Assembly (NCBI GenBank): GCA_032433595.1
Contig: JASWJB010000068.1
Coordinates: 1-64,000, forward strand
Length of the DNA stretch: 64,000 nt
Direction: 5' to 3'
Source: Conoideocrella luteorostrata
Taxonomy: Eukaryota > Ascomycota > Sordariomycetes > Hypocreales > Clavicipitaceae
A program made the position numbers and the translations under genes. How positions within the stretch are numbered: position 1 is the first letter of the stretch; every line of letters starts with the position of its first letter. Below the pieces are notes generated by a model. The model saw only the letters and a program-made list of their open reading frames with translations. It did not search any database and was not told the DNA's origin. This document shows positions 34,321 through 45,740 of the stretch, one piece after another.

Positions 34321-35464
34321 CTACCGACCGAATCCAAAGGATCTCAGTCTGTCACAATTTGGCTTAGGGTGCGCATTTGCTTCCGCCATCTTCTCGGTAT
34401 CTTCATAGAACCATCCCATGGCATCTTCCCGCATTCGCCGCTGGATGATGTTCTCATGCTCGCATCTATTTTCTAACAAGCGCAAGAAGTTGACCTCGGC
34501 CGTTCGATCCAGCTGGTTCAGCTTCGCTTTATTGTATGATTGGATGTCCTTGGGGTTGACAAAATAGTTGATCTTGTATTTGGGTGTGGTACGTCCCTCG
34601 GTGTAAGGTGCTTGCGGGGCATCCCAGAACATTCTGGGACTGGATGAGCTCGAGCCGCCGGTGAATAGGGACGATATCATGGGTAGGATGAAGAAGATGA
34701 GGATAGGTAGTAGCGTCAAAATGTTTTGCCATCCACCAGCCTGTGGTTCCTCGCCTTGTGCTTCTCGCGGTCGTCGTCGGGGTGTTGCTCCGCCAAATTG
34801 GTGTACTCGGATGCCAGGGCCTCCGCCAAAGTTGAACACAAATTGAGGGCCAGTATCAAAAGCTACTCTCTTGTTAGTATATCCTAACCTCACGGCACTT
34901 GCCATCAAAGGGGGGCCATCAGATCTCACCTCCAAATGGTCCACCACCACCACCGCCAAACCCTCCTCCGCCACCAAAGAACCTAGCAAACATCTCCTCT
35001 GGGCTGATATCCCCATCATACGCATTGCGAGGGCCCCTGCCACCGGATGCTTGTCGTGTGGCAAATCCAGAGAAGGGATTCTGCGCCTGCGCACTGGCAA
35101 ATCTGCTATCCGGGTCGGTGCCGAACTTGTCGTACTTTTCGCGCTTCTCCTTGTCTCCCAGAATACCAAACGCCCGGCTGACCATCTTGAAGGCCTCATC
35201 TGCATGCTCATGGCCATTCTTGTCGGGGTGTGTCAGCAATGACTGCTTTCGATACGCCTTCTTGATGTCGGATTCTGTGCAAGTCGTTTTTACGGCCTCG
35301 AGACTTAGAATATCGTAAAAGGCGGTTGCGTTGCATCTTCGAATTCGCAACACCGCTTCCTTCTGCTCGACTGTGTATGCGCGTCCTTGGTTTCCCTGTT
35401 TGTGTTCGCGGTGACGAGCAGAGCCGTCGCCCGTACTCGCCCCGGAGGCTGCGGCGCTGGGCAT
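34321..35464 (-). CDS. ER-membrane J-domain protein, HLJ1/DNAJB12-like
   Basis: Exons 35464..34930 and 34862..34321 on the minus strand, intron 34863-34929, 358 aa. The J domain spans about residues 45-115 with the invariant HPD at 79-81 (LLTHPDKNG). A Gly/Phe-rich linker follows (FGGGGGFGGGGGGPFG), then one transmembrane segment at about 225-245 (NILTLLPILIFFILPMISSLF) and a C-terminal DUF1977-type domain (KINYFVNPKDIQSY). This order matches yeast Hlj1 and human DNAJB12/14, tail-facing ER co-chaperones that bring cytosolic Hsp70 to misfolded membrane proteins for ER-associated degradation. The gene is divergent from the mitochondrial uS19 gene, sharing about 970 bp. Confidence 0.93.
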
Positions 35465-36430
35465 TGGAAGGCTGGGTTTCAGGCGTCCGAATTCTCAAGC
35501 GTCGCAGTTTATGTCATGTGCAATCGTTCGAGGTTCGGTCTATGTCGATGCAGATGACGGTCGTCGAAGGGCTCGGACAACAGATGGAGCTCGGTCCAGC
35601 TTACGCAGTGAGGAAGGTGGCTTGTTGAACCACGACAATTCGAGTCTCGGCCGCTGCTGGCTAAGGAGTTCTTACGTCGCGCTCACAATTACAGTTATGG
35701 CGTGTTTGAATAGGCTGAGCAGTGAGGCAAGAGTACAAAGCCCTGGCGATGCTTGGTGCGACACAATAAATACACGGCAATTTAAAAATGGATTGCGCAG
35801 ACATTCGGAATCCAATCTGTCCACATGTTGTTCGCCGGTCCGTTGCGGTTCCAGACCAACAGGCAGCCCACAGAACAGCGGTACGTACCATTTGGTGCTT
35901 CGGTGTCGTGGGCGGCCTTTATCTACGCCACGTGATAGCTTACCAGATTACCCTGCAGATTCCGCCTCGAGGAACTTGTTTATGGTTTTCTATTCAGCAT
36001 ATAGAATGAATGAAAGTTTGTTTCATGGTCGTATACTGTAGTCACCTTGTTAATGCAGTAACTGGATTCTCGACCGGTACCGATATTTTCTAGACCCGAA
36101 CACTACCTGGACAAATTAAACTTAAGTGTCGCTAAATCATGTACCTGAAGCGGGTAACCTCTTACTAAATCCTCAACAACAAAAGGTTTCTGGCAACACG
36201 GTCTAGTTTATTTAACACACATTTTAAATCCAGGTCTAGTGCACCTCACTACTCATTTCAAGTTTACTCTACTACTCCATTTGATCAATTTGCATGCCTA
36301 TGATCCCGCTGTGTTAAATTGAAGGTCACGTGACGCGAGGTAGTCGACTTTCTTTCGCATCCTTGCCTCGACCATTCATACACCTGTCTGCACGAGGGTC
36401 GCGACGCAGCTACGCAGTTCACGGCCCAAA
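35465..36430. other. Divergent promoter region
   Basis: About 970 bp between the start codons of the J-protein (minus) and uS19m (plus). Long frames here are chance; the right half is AT-rich. Confidence 0.55.
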
Positions 36431-36905
36431 ATGCAAGGAACGAGGGCGCTTCTCAAGCGTTCGGTGTGGAAAGGTACGTTTCGCGTCTCAAGTCGCTCCT
36501 GACCAACATCATCAGCTAACCGTACCGTCAAGGACCTCATCTTGTCCCGTAAGCTAGAACCCGCAGCAAGCCTGGATTCGCCCGGCCCGGCCGCAAGATT
36601 CTAATTCCCCTCGCAGACTACCAATTGTGTTCCCTAAAAAACAAGGCGACAAAGTGCCCCCTGTTCGAACGCAAGCCCGATCAGCGACCATTCTACCCAA
36701 CTTCGTGGGGCTGAAGTTTGAGATTCACAATGGCAAGGATTATCACCAGGTGATGATAACGGAGGATATGGTTGGGCATAAGCTGGGAGAGTTTTCGCCG
36801 TACGTCCCCGTTTGACCGGCCCTTTTGCAAGGCGGATATTGAAAAATCTACGATACTGACAGTTGGAACAGGACCCGGAAACCTAACATTTGGGATAAAA
36901 AATAA
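36431..36905 (+). CDS. RSM19: Mitochondrial small-subunit ribosomal protein uS19m
   Basis: Four exons, 36431..36473, 36533..36548, 36617..36799 and 36872..36905, giving 91 aa. The join yields [20 protein letters not shown], then IKTQAR-like [27 protein letters not shown], then [16 protein letters not shown], the standard uS19 signature. The second exon is only 16 nt long, and without it the KGPH segment, which is nearly universal in uS19, is lost. The protein is part of the head of the mitochondrial small ribosomal subunit. Basic residues at the N-terminus fit mitochondrial import. An AATAAA (36901-36906) overlaps the stop codon. Confidence 0.93.
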
Positions 36906-37229
36906 AGATGGTTAAATCGAAACGTTTCGAGGAAGGAAGATGACAGCGATTTGTACAATTTCACTTGTAATATACGGCAAAATCATGACCAACCAAGCAT
37001 AGAGGACTATGATGTCCCCAATTGATCTATCCCTGAATATAGTAATTTTATGTTTCTATGGTATACTTGCGCACCTTGAGACGATAAAAGTCGAACAAAA
37101 CGCCAAATTAGAAACCACTCTTGCCTTCCCAACGCCAATACTCCAGTTCCTTTCAAACATAAACCAAGCGATGGCCTGCCTCTCATTAGGGACACCTATA
37201 TATAGTATACAAGACCCCTCCGGATCCAT
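36906..37229. other. Intergenic between converging genes
   Basis: About 320 bp between the 3' ends of uS19m and TAF10. No gene seen. Confidence 0.6.
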
Positions 37230-37905
37230 TTAGCGATAGAATTCGCTCCGCTTAACATTCACACCGTACTCCCCTACGGCCATACCCAAATCCTCCATGG
37301 TCAGCACTGTTCTATTCTGGCTTCCGCCCTGACCACCACCACCATACCCGGGGCGCTGGATACCCAAAGGGGCACCCTTAGTTTGATCCTTATTACCAGG
37401 CTGGCCTGCCTGCTGTCCTGGAATGGGGAAACCGGCAGCCGCGCCCAGCGTCCCCATCGGGTTGTTAGTGTTACTTGACGCTCGGATTCGACTGTACTGG
37501 TACGCATCTGCAGCTACGTCTGCAATGAACTTTTGTGTCGCGAGAGCGAGTAAACGCGCCAGGCGGGCATCGGTCTGCGGCGGAGGAGGGAGACCAGCTT
37601 TGGTCATGTAATAGTTTGTGACGGCGTCCGGAATCTAGACGGTGCGTTTTAGCAAACCACCTCCGGATGGCTCCAAACGTGGCAGAGAGGATTAAAAAGG
37701 AACGCACGATTGGGGCATAGTCATCAATTTTATTCAGGAATTCCCGCAGAGACGTATCCTTGCGAGTTGGTAGTTTGGCTTCTTGCGGGGGTGCCATCTC
37801 CGGTGGCGGATTCGGTCCATCGTGAACCTCGAGGGATTCTGGTTGCCCATTTTGCGGGGCTGTTTGATGCTCGTGAATTTCGGGCATTTCGCTAGCCATT
37901 GTCAA
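37230..37905 (-). CDS. TAF10: TFIID/SAGA subunit TAF10
   Basis: Exons 37905..37708 and 37634..37230 on the minus strand, 200 aa, intron 37635-37707 (GTGCGT..CTAG). The histone-fold region reads [29 protein letters not shown] then [30 protein letters not shown], the diagnostic TAF10 pattern, followed by a Gly/Gln-rich linker and the C-terminal helix [27 protein letters not shown]10 pairs with TAF3/TAF8 or SPT7 in TFIID and SAGA. A second Met two codons after the first (at 37899) is an equally good start. The gene is tandem with ERD2, about 0.8 kb away. Confidence 0.94.
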
Positions 37906-38691
37906 ATATGGCTGGTTTGTGGTGATATTGCGAAAAAGTTGGAAGGTGTTCGTGATGAACGCTCAAGTTGACAACCTGCGAAGGACAATGCGGTCGGCAC
38001 GGTCACGTGACCTTCCGTTGTCTTGGTGCAAATAAAAGTTGCGCGTTGCATAGGACATTCTATAGATTTAGCGGTTTCCATGGGTTTGATTTTAATGCAT
38101 GGGCCTCATGGTGGAAAGAGCGCAAACAAGTCCATACAGGTCTTGCGACGACAGATCATCTGGTGTGGCAATTGACTCATTCACATGCTAAAATAGGGGC
38201 AGCTAGGTGTTACCTACGGGCAGATTGACTTCACGCTATTATTCTTTACCCTAGGAGTTCACACTGAGTTAAGCCGTAGAAAGATCTTTGGTGTTGTTGG
38301 TTTATGTTGTTCATGCTTATTAGCGACCTTCATATCATCCTAGGTACTTTTACACGCGTTTTAACAAATTCACCTCCGTCTATTACCGTGTCTTGAGGCC
38401 TCGTGGTTTGTGCCGGCGCCAAATCTCATTATGACCTCAAATTCAGTATTCGCCAATCAACGCCACCGTGCTAGCCAGTCCCATGGCTGATTTGTACTTT
38501 TGATCCATTTTCTTGAGTGCAGTGTCTTGAGAAGTTCTGCAAAACCATGGTACTTGTGCCGTACTGCAGTTCCATTTGCTCGTAATTAGGTATGAACAGT
38601 CGACTGTTCAGCCTAAATGCACCTTACGAGCGATCCGATTCCCGGATAACTAATTCTCTCCGCGGGATAGTTACATGCGATCGGTGCTTGC
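37906..38691. other. Intergenic, TAF10 promoter and ERD2 3' flank
   Basis: About 790 bp, no gene recognised. Confidence 0.55.
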
Positions 38692-39598
38692 TTAGACAGG
38701 GAGCTTGAACTTCTTGCCCTTGAGTATCTTGGTGTAGTAGACATAAAAGAAATCGCTGTACAGGACAGTCTGAATGACACCGGCAATAATGGCAATCCAG
38801 TCGGTCTTATACTTGATGTCCATGAAGTATCGGTAGATCCAGTTAGGGATGTATAAAGCTCGATAGCTTCCGAGCGCAAACAGATAGTGAGTGGTGATGG
38901 TCTCGGCTTCGCCAGTTCTCTGGAGCATGAAGAGCTGGGGCAAGATGGCCACAGACTCGAGCCAAATGGAAAATGCCCACATGATTTCCGCGAATGTGTA
39001 CTTGTAAGGAAGGAGAAGAGCAAGGGCAGCGGCACCGGCAAGGAGGTACTGGACGCGGAATGTATCAACATTCGGATCGTTCGTAGGTTTGTAGGCGTTT
39101 GTCATGAGGTATATGATGTAGCCCTGGGCGCCGATAAAGGTGATCTTGAAGAACAGATTGTATAGACTGTCCGTCGAGAAGATATCTGCAGGAGCGAAAT
39201 ATTAGTTTTCGGGGTAGAGCAGAGACAGGGGCTTGGTAATGACGGTATTTCTAGCCGTACCGAGATATCGCGTCACATAGACGAATAAATATAGAGCTTG
39301 CGATTTGAAGGAAATGCCCGAGCAGCTCTGATGATTGTTAGTAAATGGTGCGATGTGGTACCTTAGTGCCTAGCACTTCCGGAGGGGGGGGGGGGGGTTT
39401 CGCTTCGTCTCGTACATTGAGCTGGACCATCTTGTGCAACAAGATGAGGATACTCGCCAGATGCGAGAAATCCGCTGTGACAGCAGTTAGCAAGCTCAAA
39501 TTCGTATCGTATTGCGCCTCCCATCATATCGCATTGCAAGGCAGTGGTAGCAGGTCGAGAGGTGACAAACCAGCAACGCGGAAGACGTTAAGGACCAT
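38692..39598 (-). CDS. ERD2: ER lumen protein retaining (K/HDEL) receptor
   Basis: Four exons on the minus strand, 39598..39571, 39474..39416, 39327..39261 and 39185..38692, giving 215 aa, the normal ERD2 length. The joined N-terminus reads MVLNVFRVAADFSHLASILILLHKM, then SCSGISFKSQALYLFVYVTRYLD, and the body has the seven membrane segments with NWIYRY and DFFYVYYTKILKGKKFKLP at the end. ERD2 binds HDEL/KDEL proteins in the Golgi and returns them to the ER. Intron 2 (39328-39415) contains a run of 14 G on the plus strand, close to its 5' splice site. The first exon is 28 nt. Confidence 0.95.
39384..39397. repeat. 14-bp poly-G/poly-C tract in ERD2 intron 2
   Basis: Uninterrupted G run on the plus strand inside an intron. 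Such runs are prone to slippage and to sequencing error, so the exact length is uncertain. Confidence 0.9.
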
Positions 39599-40961
39599 TT
39601 TGAAGCGATGGGATTGCGATCGCGCGAAACCTGACGTGCCCGTTTGATGACGATCGACTGTAAATCGCACGCTCAATAGGTAGGGAGAGTGCCGTCAAGA
39701 AGATGCTGCTTGCAATGCGTGTTGTCAATTGCAATTTCGAATACCGTGGATAAATGTGGACGGAGGATCGTGAAAGTAAAGAAGGGAGCTTGACCACAAC
39801 AGCTGCTAAGGGAAAAGGACACGACGCGGTAGTGGGACAAGGAACTGGGGATAGACGGTAGTTAGGTCATAGGCCCACCAGCTCCAAGTGCCTGATGCAA
39901 GTCGGTGCGTACAGCGGATGCGGTGCGTACGGAGTACAGTGGGTGCGTACAGCGGTAGCTGGACAGACTGATGTATCAGCTAGGCAACCTAGTGCAGCGG
40001 GCGCGCATCTCCTGGAGCTGGCGCAGGCGCTGAGGTAGTGCCACTGGCTGGGCCATGGGAAACAGGAGACAGGGGAAAAATGACCAAACTTACCAGCGCT
40101 CTAACACTAGAATTTAGGGAGAAGTATGGAGTATAGGGTCACGCACTTGAGCCCACCCCCTGCTTCTTGACCCAAACCCCCCCTTCTTCAGCGATGGTAT
40201 CAGCGTATGGTCTTGTCGTAATTGGCAGTAGTATGGCTTCGCCAGAGCTCACCCAATGTCTACCTCTGAAATAGGACCAATGCAGTTGCTTCTTATCCGA
40301 ACACTTGATCTGTTTGAATAATGCCAACGTAAGCCCGACTTCACAAGCATCCATGACCTTCTTCCTTTGCTCCTTTTCCCCCTGGTAATGTGACTATGAG
40401 CGTAAAATACCTGCTTTGTCATTCACCGTCCCAAAGTCCAGGGACCCTTTGGATGAGCTGACCACCCAACTAGCCCAGCTCCGAGGCCTTACCTAATCCG
40501 CGCCACACCTCGTCTTGCCCATAAATGTGGCGCAGCATCGGTGTCTTGGCACTAACCTGTTCGTGCCTTTGTCGGACAGGCAGCGCTCCGTGACGTTATT
40601 ACAAATGCTCCTTCGCGGCACCGAACTTGCCCGACGTATGATTCTGCCGTCATCTATAGCTATCTCTGTGCTTTATCGAACTGCCCACGTTTCCGCTTGA
40701 TATATAAATACTTCTTTTGCGCCCTCGTATAGCATTTATGCCTGCTGCGGCTATACCTTTTATATCGTACCGTGGATTTTGGAACTTTACCCATCAACCT
40801 GAGGACGCTCTAGAAGCTCACTACCGTATTTGTAATCACATTCTAAAGTACTCCGTAGCGTCATCGTCGAAACACAGCGCAGACAAAGCAACGCTGTACA
40901 CCATAACTTGCACCACCTCATTTCGCATTAATTACCGAAAAGCCAGATATTTGTTTCAGAG
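39599..40961. other. Divergent intergenic region with small direct repeats
   Basis: About 1.36 kb between ERD2 and the WLM protease. Near 39904-39956 the block GGTGCGTAC occurs three times, once fused to TACGGAGTAC (39928-39937). A TATATAAATA at 40701-40710 and a TACTCCGTA at 40849-40857 lie upstream of the next gene. No gene recognised. Confidence 0.55.
40701..40710 (+). promoter_or_regulatory. Candidate TATA box of the WLM protease gene
   Basis: TATATAAATA, 252 bp upstream of the ATG at 40962. A rather long leader would be needed, so this is tentative. Confidence 0.35.
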
Positions 40962-42035
40962 ATGGATTCCGAGCCTGAGGACTCTGTGTCTGGCTGGATC
41001 GCCATCACTGTAACACATCGCAAACAGAACTACACCTTCGACTTCCCAGACGACGCCACAGTGCCTGACTTGTTCGATGAGATCGCCGAAAGCCTGGATA
41101 TTCCCCCTTGCAACCAAAAGATTTTTGTATCAAAGGGCCCGCTTCTCAAAGCGCCGTTCCAGGAACCATACATGGCACTGGAAAATCTCCGAGGCAAGAC
41201 ACTGACGTTGATGGGTTCAGGCGCAGCGGCGGTCCAGGCTGTTCAAAGCATGTCCGAGAAGGTCGCCGCCAGGAATGCGGCGCGCATGGCGCAGAAAGCT
41301 AAAATGAAGAAAATAAAGCAATACAGTCGACAGTCAACGGCAGGGTTGCCAGAGGATGCCAAATATACCTTTCTTCAAGTGCGCCCATTGCAGGGCCTAC
41401 CAAAGCCCGAGAGGAGCCAATTACTTTTGATGAGACTGAAAGAGGACCCTGGCATTAAAGCCGCGATGAAGAAACATAAGTTTACGGTGTCTCTCCTCAC
41501 TGAAATGGAACCCTTGTCGCATACAGAGACTACGCATGAAGGTACTTCGAGAATTCTTGGGCTTAACCGTAATCAAGGTGAAGTCATCGAGCTTCGACTC
41601 CGAACCGATGCACACGACGGGTATCGCGATTACAAGACAATTCGAAATACGCTGTGCCATGAACTGGCGCACAATGTCCATGGCCCCCATGATCGACAAT
41701 TTTGGGATCTTTGCCACCAGATAGAGCGAGACGTCCACGCTGCCGATTGGAAGTCTAATGGCCATACGATCGGGGAGACGTCGCGCTACATAATCTCTGG
41801 TCAGGCTGGAGAGGACGGAGACCACGAAGACGACGGCGGATGGACGGGTGGCGAATTCGTCCTCGGTGGTGCCATGAGCGAAGCTCCTGGGTTGAGCCGG
41901 AGAGAGGTCCTGGCACAAGCTGCATTGGAACGACAGAGGAAGGAAGACGGCGCTGAGAGAAAAGCATGCGACGCGGCGGAGAAGGGTTGGCGGCCATGCC
42001 AGAGGTCTCAGCAGTCTAGTGATAAGAGTGAATAG
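40962..42035 (+). CDS. Ubiquitin-like/WLM-domain metalloprotease
   Basis: Single exon, 357 aa. Residues about 12-85 form a ubiquitin-like fold (ITVTHRKQNYTFDFPDDATV...LRGKTLTLMGSG). A basic Lys/Arg/Ala helix follows, then the WLM (Wss1-like) protease domain with zinc ligands His233, His237 and His243 and the catalytic Glu234 in HELAHNVHGPHD. WLM proteases of the Wss1/SPRTN class cleave DNA-protein crosslinks; the UBL-WLM order is a known fungal and plant arrangement distinct from Wss1 itself. The C-terminal region is charged, with no obvious SUMO-interacting motif. The start lies just before the UBL domain and fits homologue length. Confidence 0.92.
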   Translation: MDSEPEDSVSGWIAITVTHRKQNYTFDFPDDATVPDLFDEIAESLDIPPCNQKIFVSKGPLLKAPFQEPYMALENLRGKTLTLMGSGAAAVQAVQSMSEKVAARNAARMAQKAKMKKIKQYSRQSTAGLPEDAKYTFLQVRPLQGLPKPERSQLLLMRLKEDPGIKAAMKKHKFTVSLLTEMEPLSHTETTHEGTSRILGLNRNQGEVIELRLRTDAHDGYRDYKTIRNTLCHELAHNVHGPHDRQFWDLCHQIERDVHAADWKSNGHTIGETSRYIISGQAGEDGDHEDDGGWTGGEFVLGGAMSEAPGLSRREVLAQAALERQRKEDGAERKACDAAEKGWRPCQRSQQSSDKSE

Positions 42036-42386
42036 CGAGGCTAGCATGTGGGTTCTTGGTTATTGCATTTTGAAAGCGACGGCGGAGCATTTGACGCTTA
42101 TTACGTCAACCGAGCAGGAGTTTGGCATTCGGGTGCATGCTATCAATCAATGCGTGTGATGTAGCGAATAATTCATTATATTTGACCATGCCAGCTTTGG
42201 CCTAGATAGATACTAGTTTAGTTGCCAACAACGTAAACTGTAGTGAAAGTAGTATTATCTCCATTGCCCCTTTGATGCGATTTAACTATGGACGGTGCGT
42301 TTGCTGCGAAGTAGTTACTCCGCACTGCAACCCCCATCTCGTTTCCTTGCATCTCATTCGACAAACTCACACTTTGGTCCTTGTCT
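42036..42386. other. Intergenic between converging genes
   Basis: About 350 bp between the WLM protease and the nitrilase 3' ends; no gene seen. Confidence 0.6.
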
Positions 42387-43706
42387 TCAATAAGGCAACG
42401 GATCCAGATCCAACCCCCTGACGCTAAAGTTGAACGAGTCATTGCGCGAATAACTTCCCGCCGTGTCTATATCCAATCTCCCTCGAATGCACTCCCGCAA
42501 ATCAATATCTGCGTAGATTATGCTCTTGTCATCCTCCCACTGCGGCCCGGCAACTACATCACCATACGGGTTCACAATTGACGATCCACCGCGCGAGGCC
42601 CATGAACTGCTAGTCTTGCCTTCATCTAGTCGTGGCGCCGGCCGTCCGTCCGCGGTCTTGTCCGTCCCGTTTTCTTCATCGCAGCACAGAACTATTTCGT
42701 TGCCATCGTCGTCGAGCACGGACTTCCGACGCTTCTGTCTTGTAGGACTTGGTGGGGGCAAAGCAATCTCGAAGCCATCCTCTGTAATGGCAGAGTTGCG
42801 CCTCATTCTGCTTTGCGCAGGACTCCTTCGTGATGAGGCTCGCACGTGGGACGAAGACGATACATCCTGTCTGGCGGCCATGTTGCTACTCATGACAAAG
42901 CAACGGCCCTCAATGCCTACGGTACGCATGAGACTGAGCCATGCATCGCGGGCGTCAGCCGTGGGGGCAAGGTACAAGTTGATGTTTTGTGCATAGAGCG
43001 CTTGCCGGACGACTGGCATGTAGTTTTCCCAACAGATCGCGGCGGCGAGGTTGACTCGTGTGCCGCGGATAGTGGTTGAGACAGCGCGGAGGGTGGAAGG
43101 CGACCCTTGTGCCCAGATGAGGCGTTCGGTGCCGGTCTGAGCATCCGTGTTAATAACTCATCTAATGACGAAGCACAAACACAATAAACAACTGTATGGC
43201 GAAGCAGCAATGCGTATACATACCGGCATCACTTTCCGACGCTTCCCAATGATGCCCTCCTCGGGACAAACGTACACAACAGCACAATACAAACTGCCCC
43301 CAGCCTTCTCAACCAAGCCCGTCACGATGAAAACCTGCGTCTCTCTCGCTATTTTCTCTAATTCCTCTCTCGTCCCGTCTCCTCTGATGTTCGCATCCCC
43401 TTTGCCAGGTAGCTCTCTCTTCACCCACTTGTCCCCCGCGCCTGCGCCATCACCCACCGTATCGCCCAAATCGACAGCATCATCAAAATACTGTGCAAAT
43501 TCCTCTCTACCTTCACTGGTTCTCTCGCCAATGACGCATCCGAATGCGGTGCCGCGTGGGTATCCTCCGATGTAGGCTTCCGGGAGCAAAAATATATCGA
43601 TGGCCTGGGAGGCTGCTTGGCGAGCAAGACCAGCCAGCTGGCTGAGAGTGACAGCCTTGGTGGGACCAGCGGCCGGTGAGGCCGTTCCAACACGTATCGT
43701 GGGCAT
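42387..43706 (-). CDS. Nitrilase-superfamily carbon-nitrogen hydrolase with insertion
   Basis: Exons 43706..43224 and 43136..42387 on the minus strand, intron 43137-43223 (GTATGT..CAG), 410 aa. The catalytic triad is visible: Glu43 (LLPEAYIGGYP), Lys158 (GKRRKVMP) and Cys196 (AAICWENYMP). The CWENYMP block is that of true fungal nitrilases/cyanide hydratases. These enzymes turn nitriles into acids or amides. The protein is longer than the usual 320-350 aa because about 90 residues (roughly 250-340) are inserted after FVMSSNM. The insert is Ser/Arg-rich, then acidic, with a basic RQKRRKS stretch. After it the normal ASRGGSSIVNPYGDVVAGP resumes. No splice signal pair that would remove the insert in frame was obvious. 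Confidence 0.88.
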
Positions 43707-45740
43707 ATTTGAAGTTCTTTGGTGATGGCGGTGGTGGTGGTGGTGATGGTGGCGATGATGACGAAGGTGAGTGGTAGAGAAGAACGATGCCCTCTGAGGG
43801 GAAGCTTCGGAAAGAGGAGGGGAAGGAACAAAGGGAAGTGGGCTTGCTTGGCTGTTTCGTCATGCTATCTAACTCATGGAACTTAGTTACTGGCGATTTC
43901 GGAGCTCGAAGGTTCCCCTCTTGAGCTTGATGACTTGGAGCTTAACTTACTCCGTAGCTCATGGGGAGCTCTCGCTACAGTGGCGCGATGGCCCCACCGG
44001 TTTGGCCAAATGCAGCAACGGCGCAGACTAGTTATTGCCGTTTACCGTATGATTTCATCGCTCGATCTCACTGTCATTGAGTAATCCCCTTAAACCTCGG
44101 AGATGGTATCTCACAATCCGAGCCACGCATAGAAATCGGTTATCTATTTAGAATTTAAATGATGACTTGAGCCTTCCGATTAGACCAGCACCCGAGAAGG
44201 GAGGCGCACTTGCGGATCCAAACTGGGACGGAAATTTTTGGAGTTGGGACAGAGAGACTAGATGGGAGTGCCGGTACTACCACCATGTCGTGTTCTAGAC
44301 TCCACCAGGTATGCGATGCATGTTATTTTACGAGCGGCAAGGTGGCGATTATCAACCAAAACATGGTAGCATTTTATTCCTGTGGCTAAAGGGCCTGGTC
44401 CAGAGTCTAGACGTGGGGGAACAGCCGAATTGAAGCTCGATTGCCCGCGCGAGACTCTAGATGTTGCGGGAGGTATCTCTATGGATTTGCTGCAGATACC
44501 AATAACTCGGGCGGGTTGCCCTCCGATGTTTTACGCATGCAATAGTCGGAATCTATAACGCTCCTATTTGCATATGCCCCAGTAACTAAATAGAAGATTC
44601 TTTCATTCCTGCGCACCCCGCACGATGTCACAGAATACAGTATGCTGGAGTGTGCGTGATAACTATGGCACTGTCTAGCAACGACGAACCCTAGTAAGGG
44701 CTGGATTTTGGTTGCTACCTTCCAGAAATGCATCTTGGGCTGATTGTTAGTAGTAACGCTCCTAGTCGCACAGAGCCATAAATAGCCGTGACCCAGGGTT
44801 CATATGCAGACCCCGCTGCCTATAACATCGGGGGACTATATCTCAACAGGTCTAGACCAGGCTCAGCGGTAAGCATCTGCGGACATTGAGATAAACGAGA
44901 GGTTTCTCTTAGTTTGAGGTGAAGTGCCACTTATCCAAATTCGCTGAAGAGTGAGCATATGCTCGTTGTGTTACCAAACATCCGATCTGAATCTTCGTAA
45001 TCGGGCGTGCGATAGGACCTGTGTTAGAAATGCGCTATGAAGAACCGAATCCGAATAGAAGGTACTGGAACAGATTTGTGAACAGATTTGGCGCAGCTAT
45101 CAAGTAAGGGTGGTGACTATTACCTGTCACCGAATAGATTTAGAAGCCACAGCTTCCTAGAAAGCCTTAGTTTGATCTAGCTACTAGTAGGCCTAAATAG
45201 AGAATACCAGATTTTGAATATTTGTGCCAAGTAATTTCTTAATCTATACCCAAAACTTGGTACCGATGTTACCATCGTGCATATCCCTGCATATAGATCC
45301 GATATGATGATCCCTGCAGATGCAGATTGGCGTCAATAGTTGTTTTCTAGCAAAAACAATCATGTAATAAGAGCCTGTTCGAGCCAGTAATTCTAAAGGT
45401 TTTATAGGACCCCATGTCATTAGTGAGTATCTGGACAACTTCTCGAGAGCCTAGGCCGTGGGCTGAATGTCTCACGATAAAAGTCCAGGAAAGACAAGAT
45501 CGAACTCATTGTTTCGCGGTCGACAGTTTCGTTCTAGATTTGCAGTGGACCCGTGGTGTTGGGAGTCTGGACACAATATCTGTCTCCGAGCTAGGAGGAG
45601 ATGGACGATTATAAATATCGCTACGGCAGCCGTAGGTTTTTGTAGAATCCAACCTCTTCACCAAGACTTACACTTCCTCAACAGACTAAAAAGCTTGCTT
45701 ATATACAAAGCGCCCTTCATTCTTCCCGCCTATACCAGCC
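43707..45740. other. Long intergenic region
   Basis: About 2 kb. It has a GGTGGT-type repeat at about 43728-43752 next to the nitrilase start, and a TACTCCGTA motif at 43949-43957. No gene, RNA or transposon recognised. Confidence 0.55.
45610..45617 (+). promoter_or_regulatory. TATA box of the DUF4360 gene
   Basis: TATAAATA, 131 bp upstream of the start codon at 45741. Confidence 0.5.

Noticed and set aside
35511..36041. 176-codon plus-strand frame
   Set aside because: It lies in the divergent promoter between two conserved genes and has no domain.
43147..43575. 142-codon plus-strand frame, Pro/Ser-rich
   Set aside because: Antisense to the first exon of the nitrilase.
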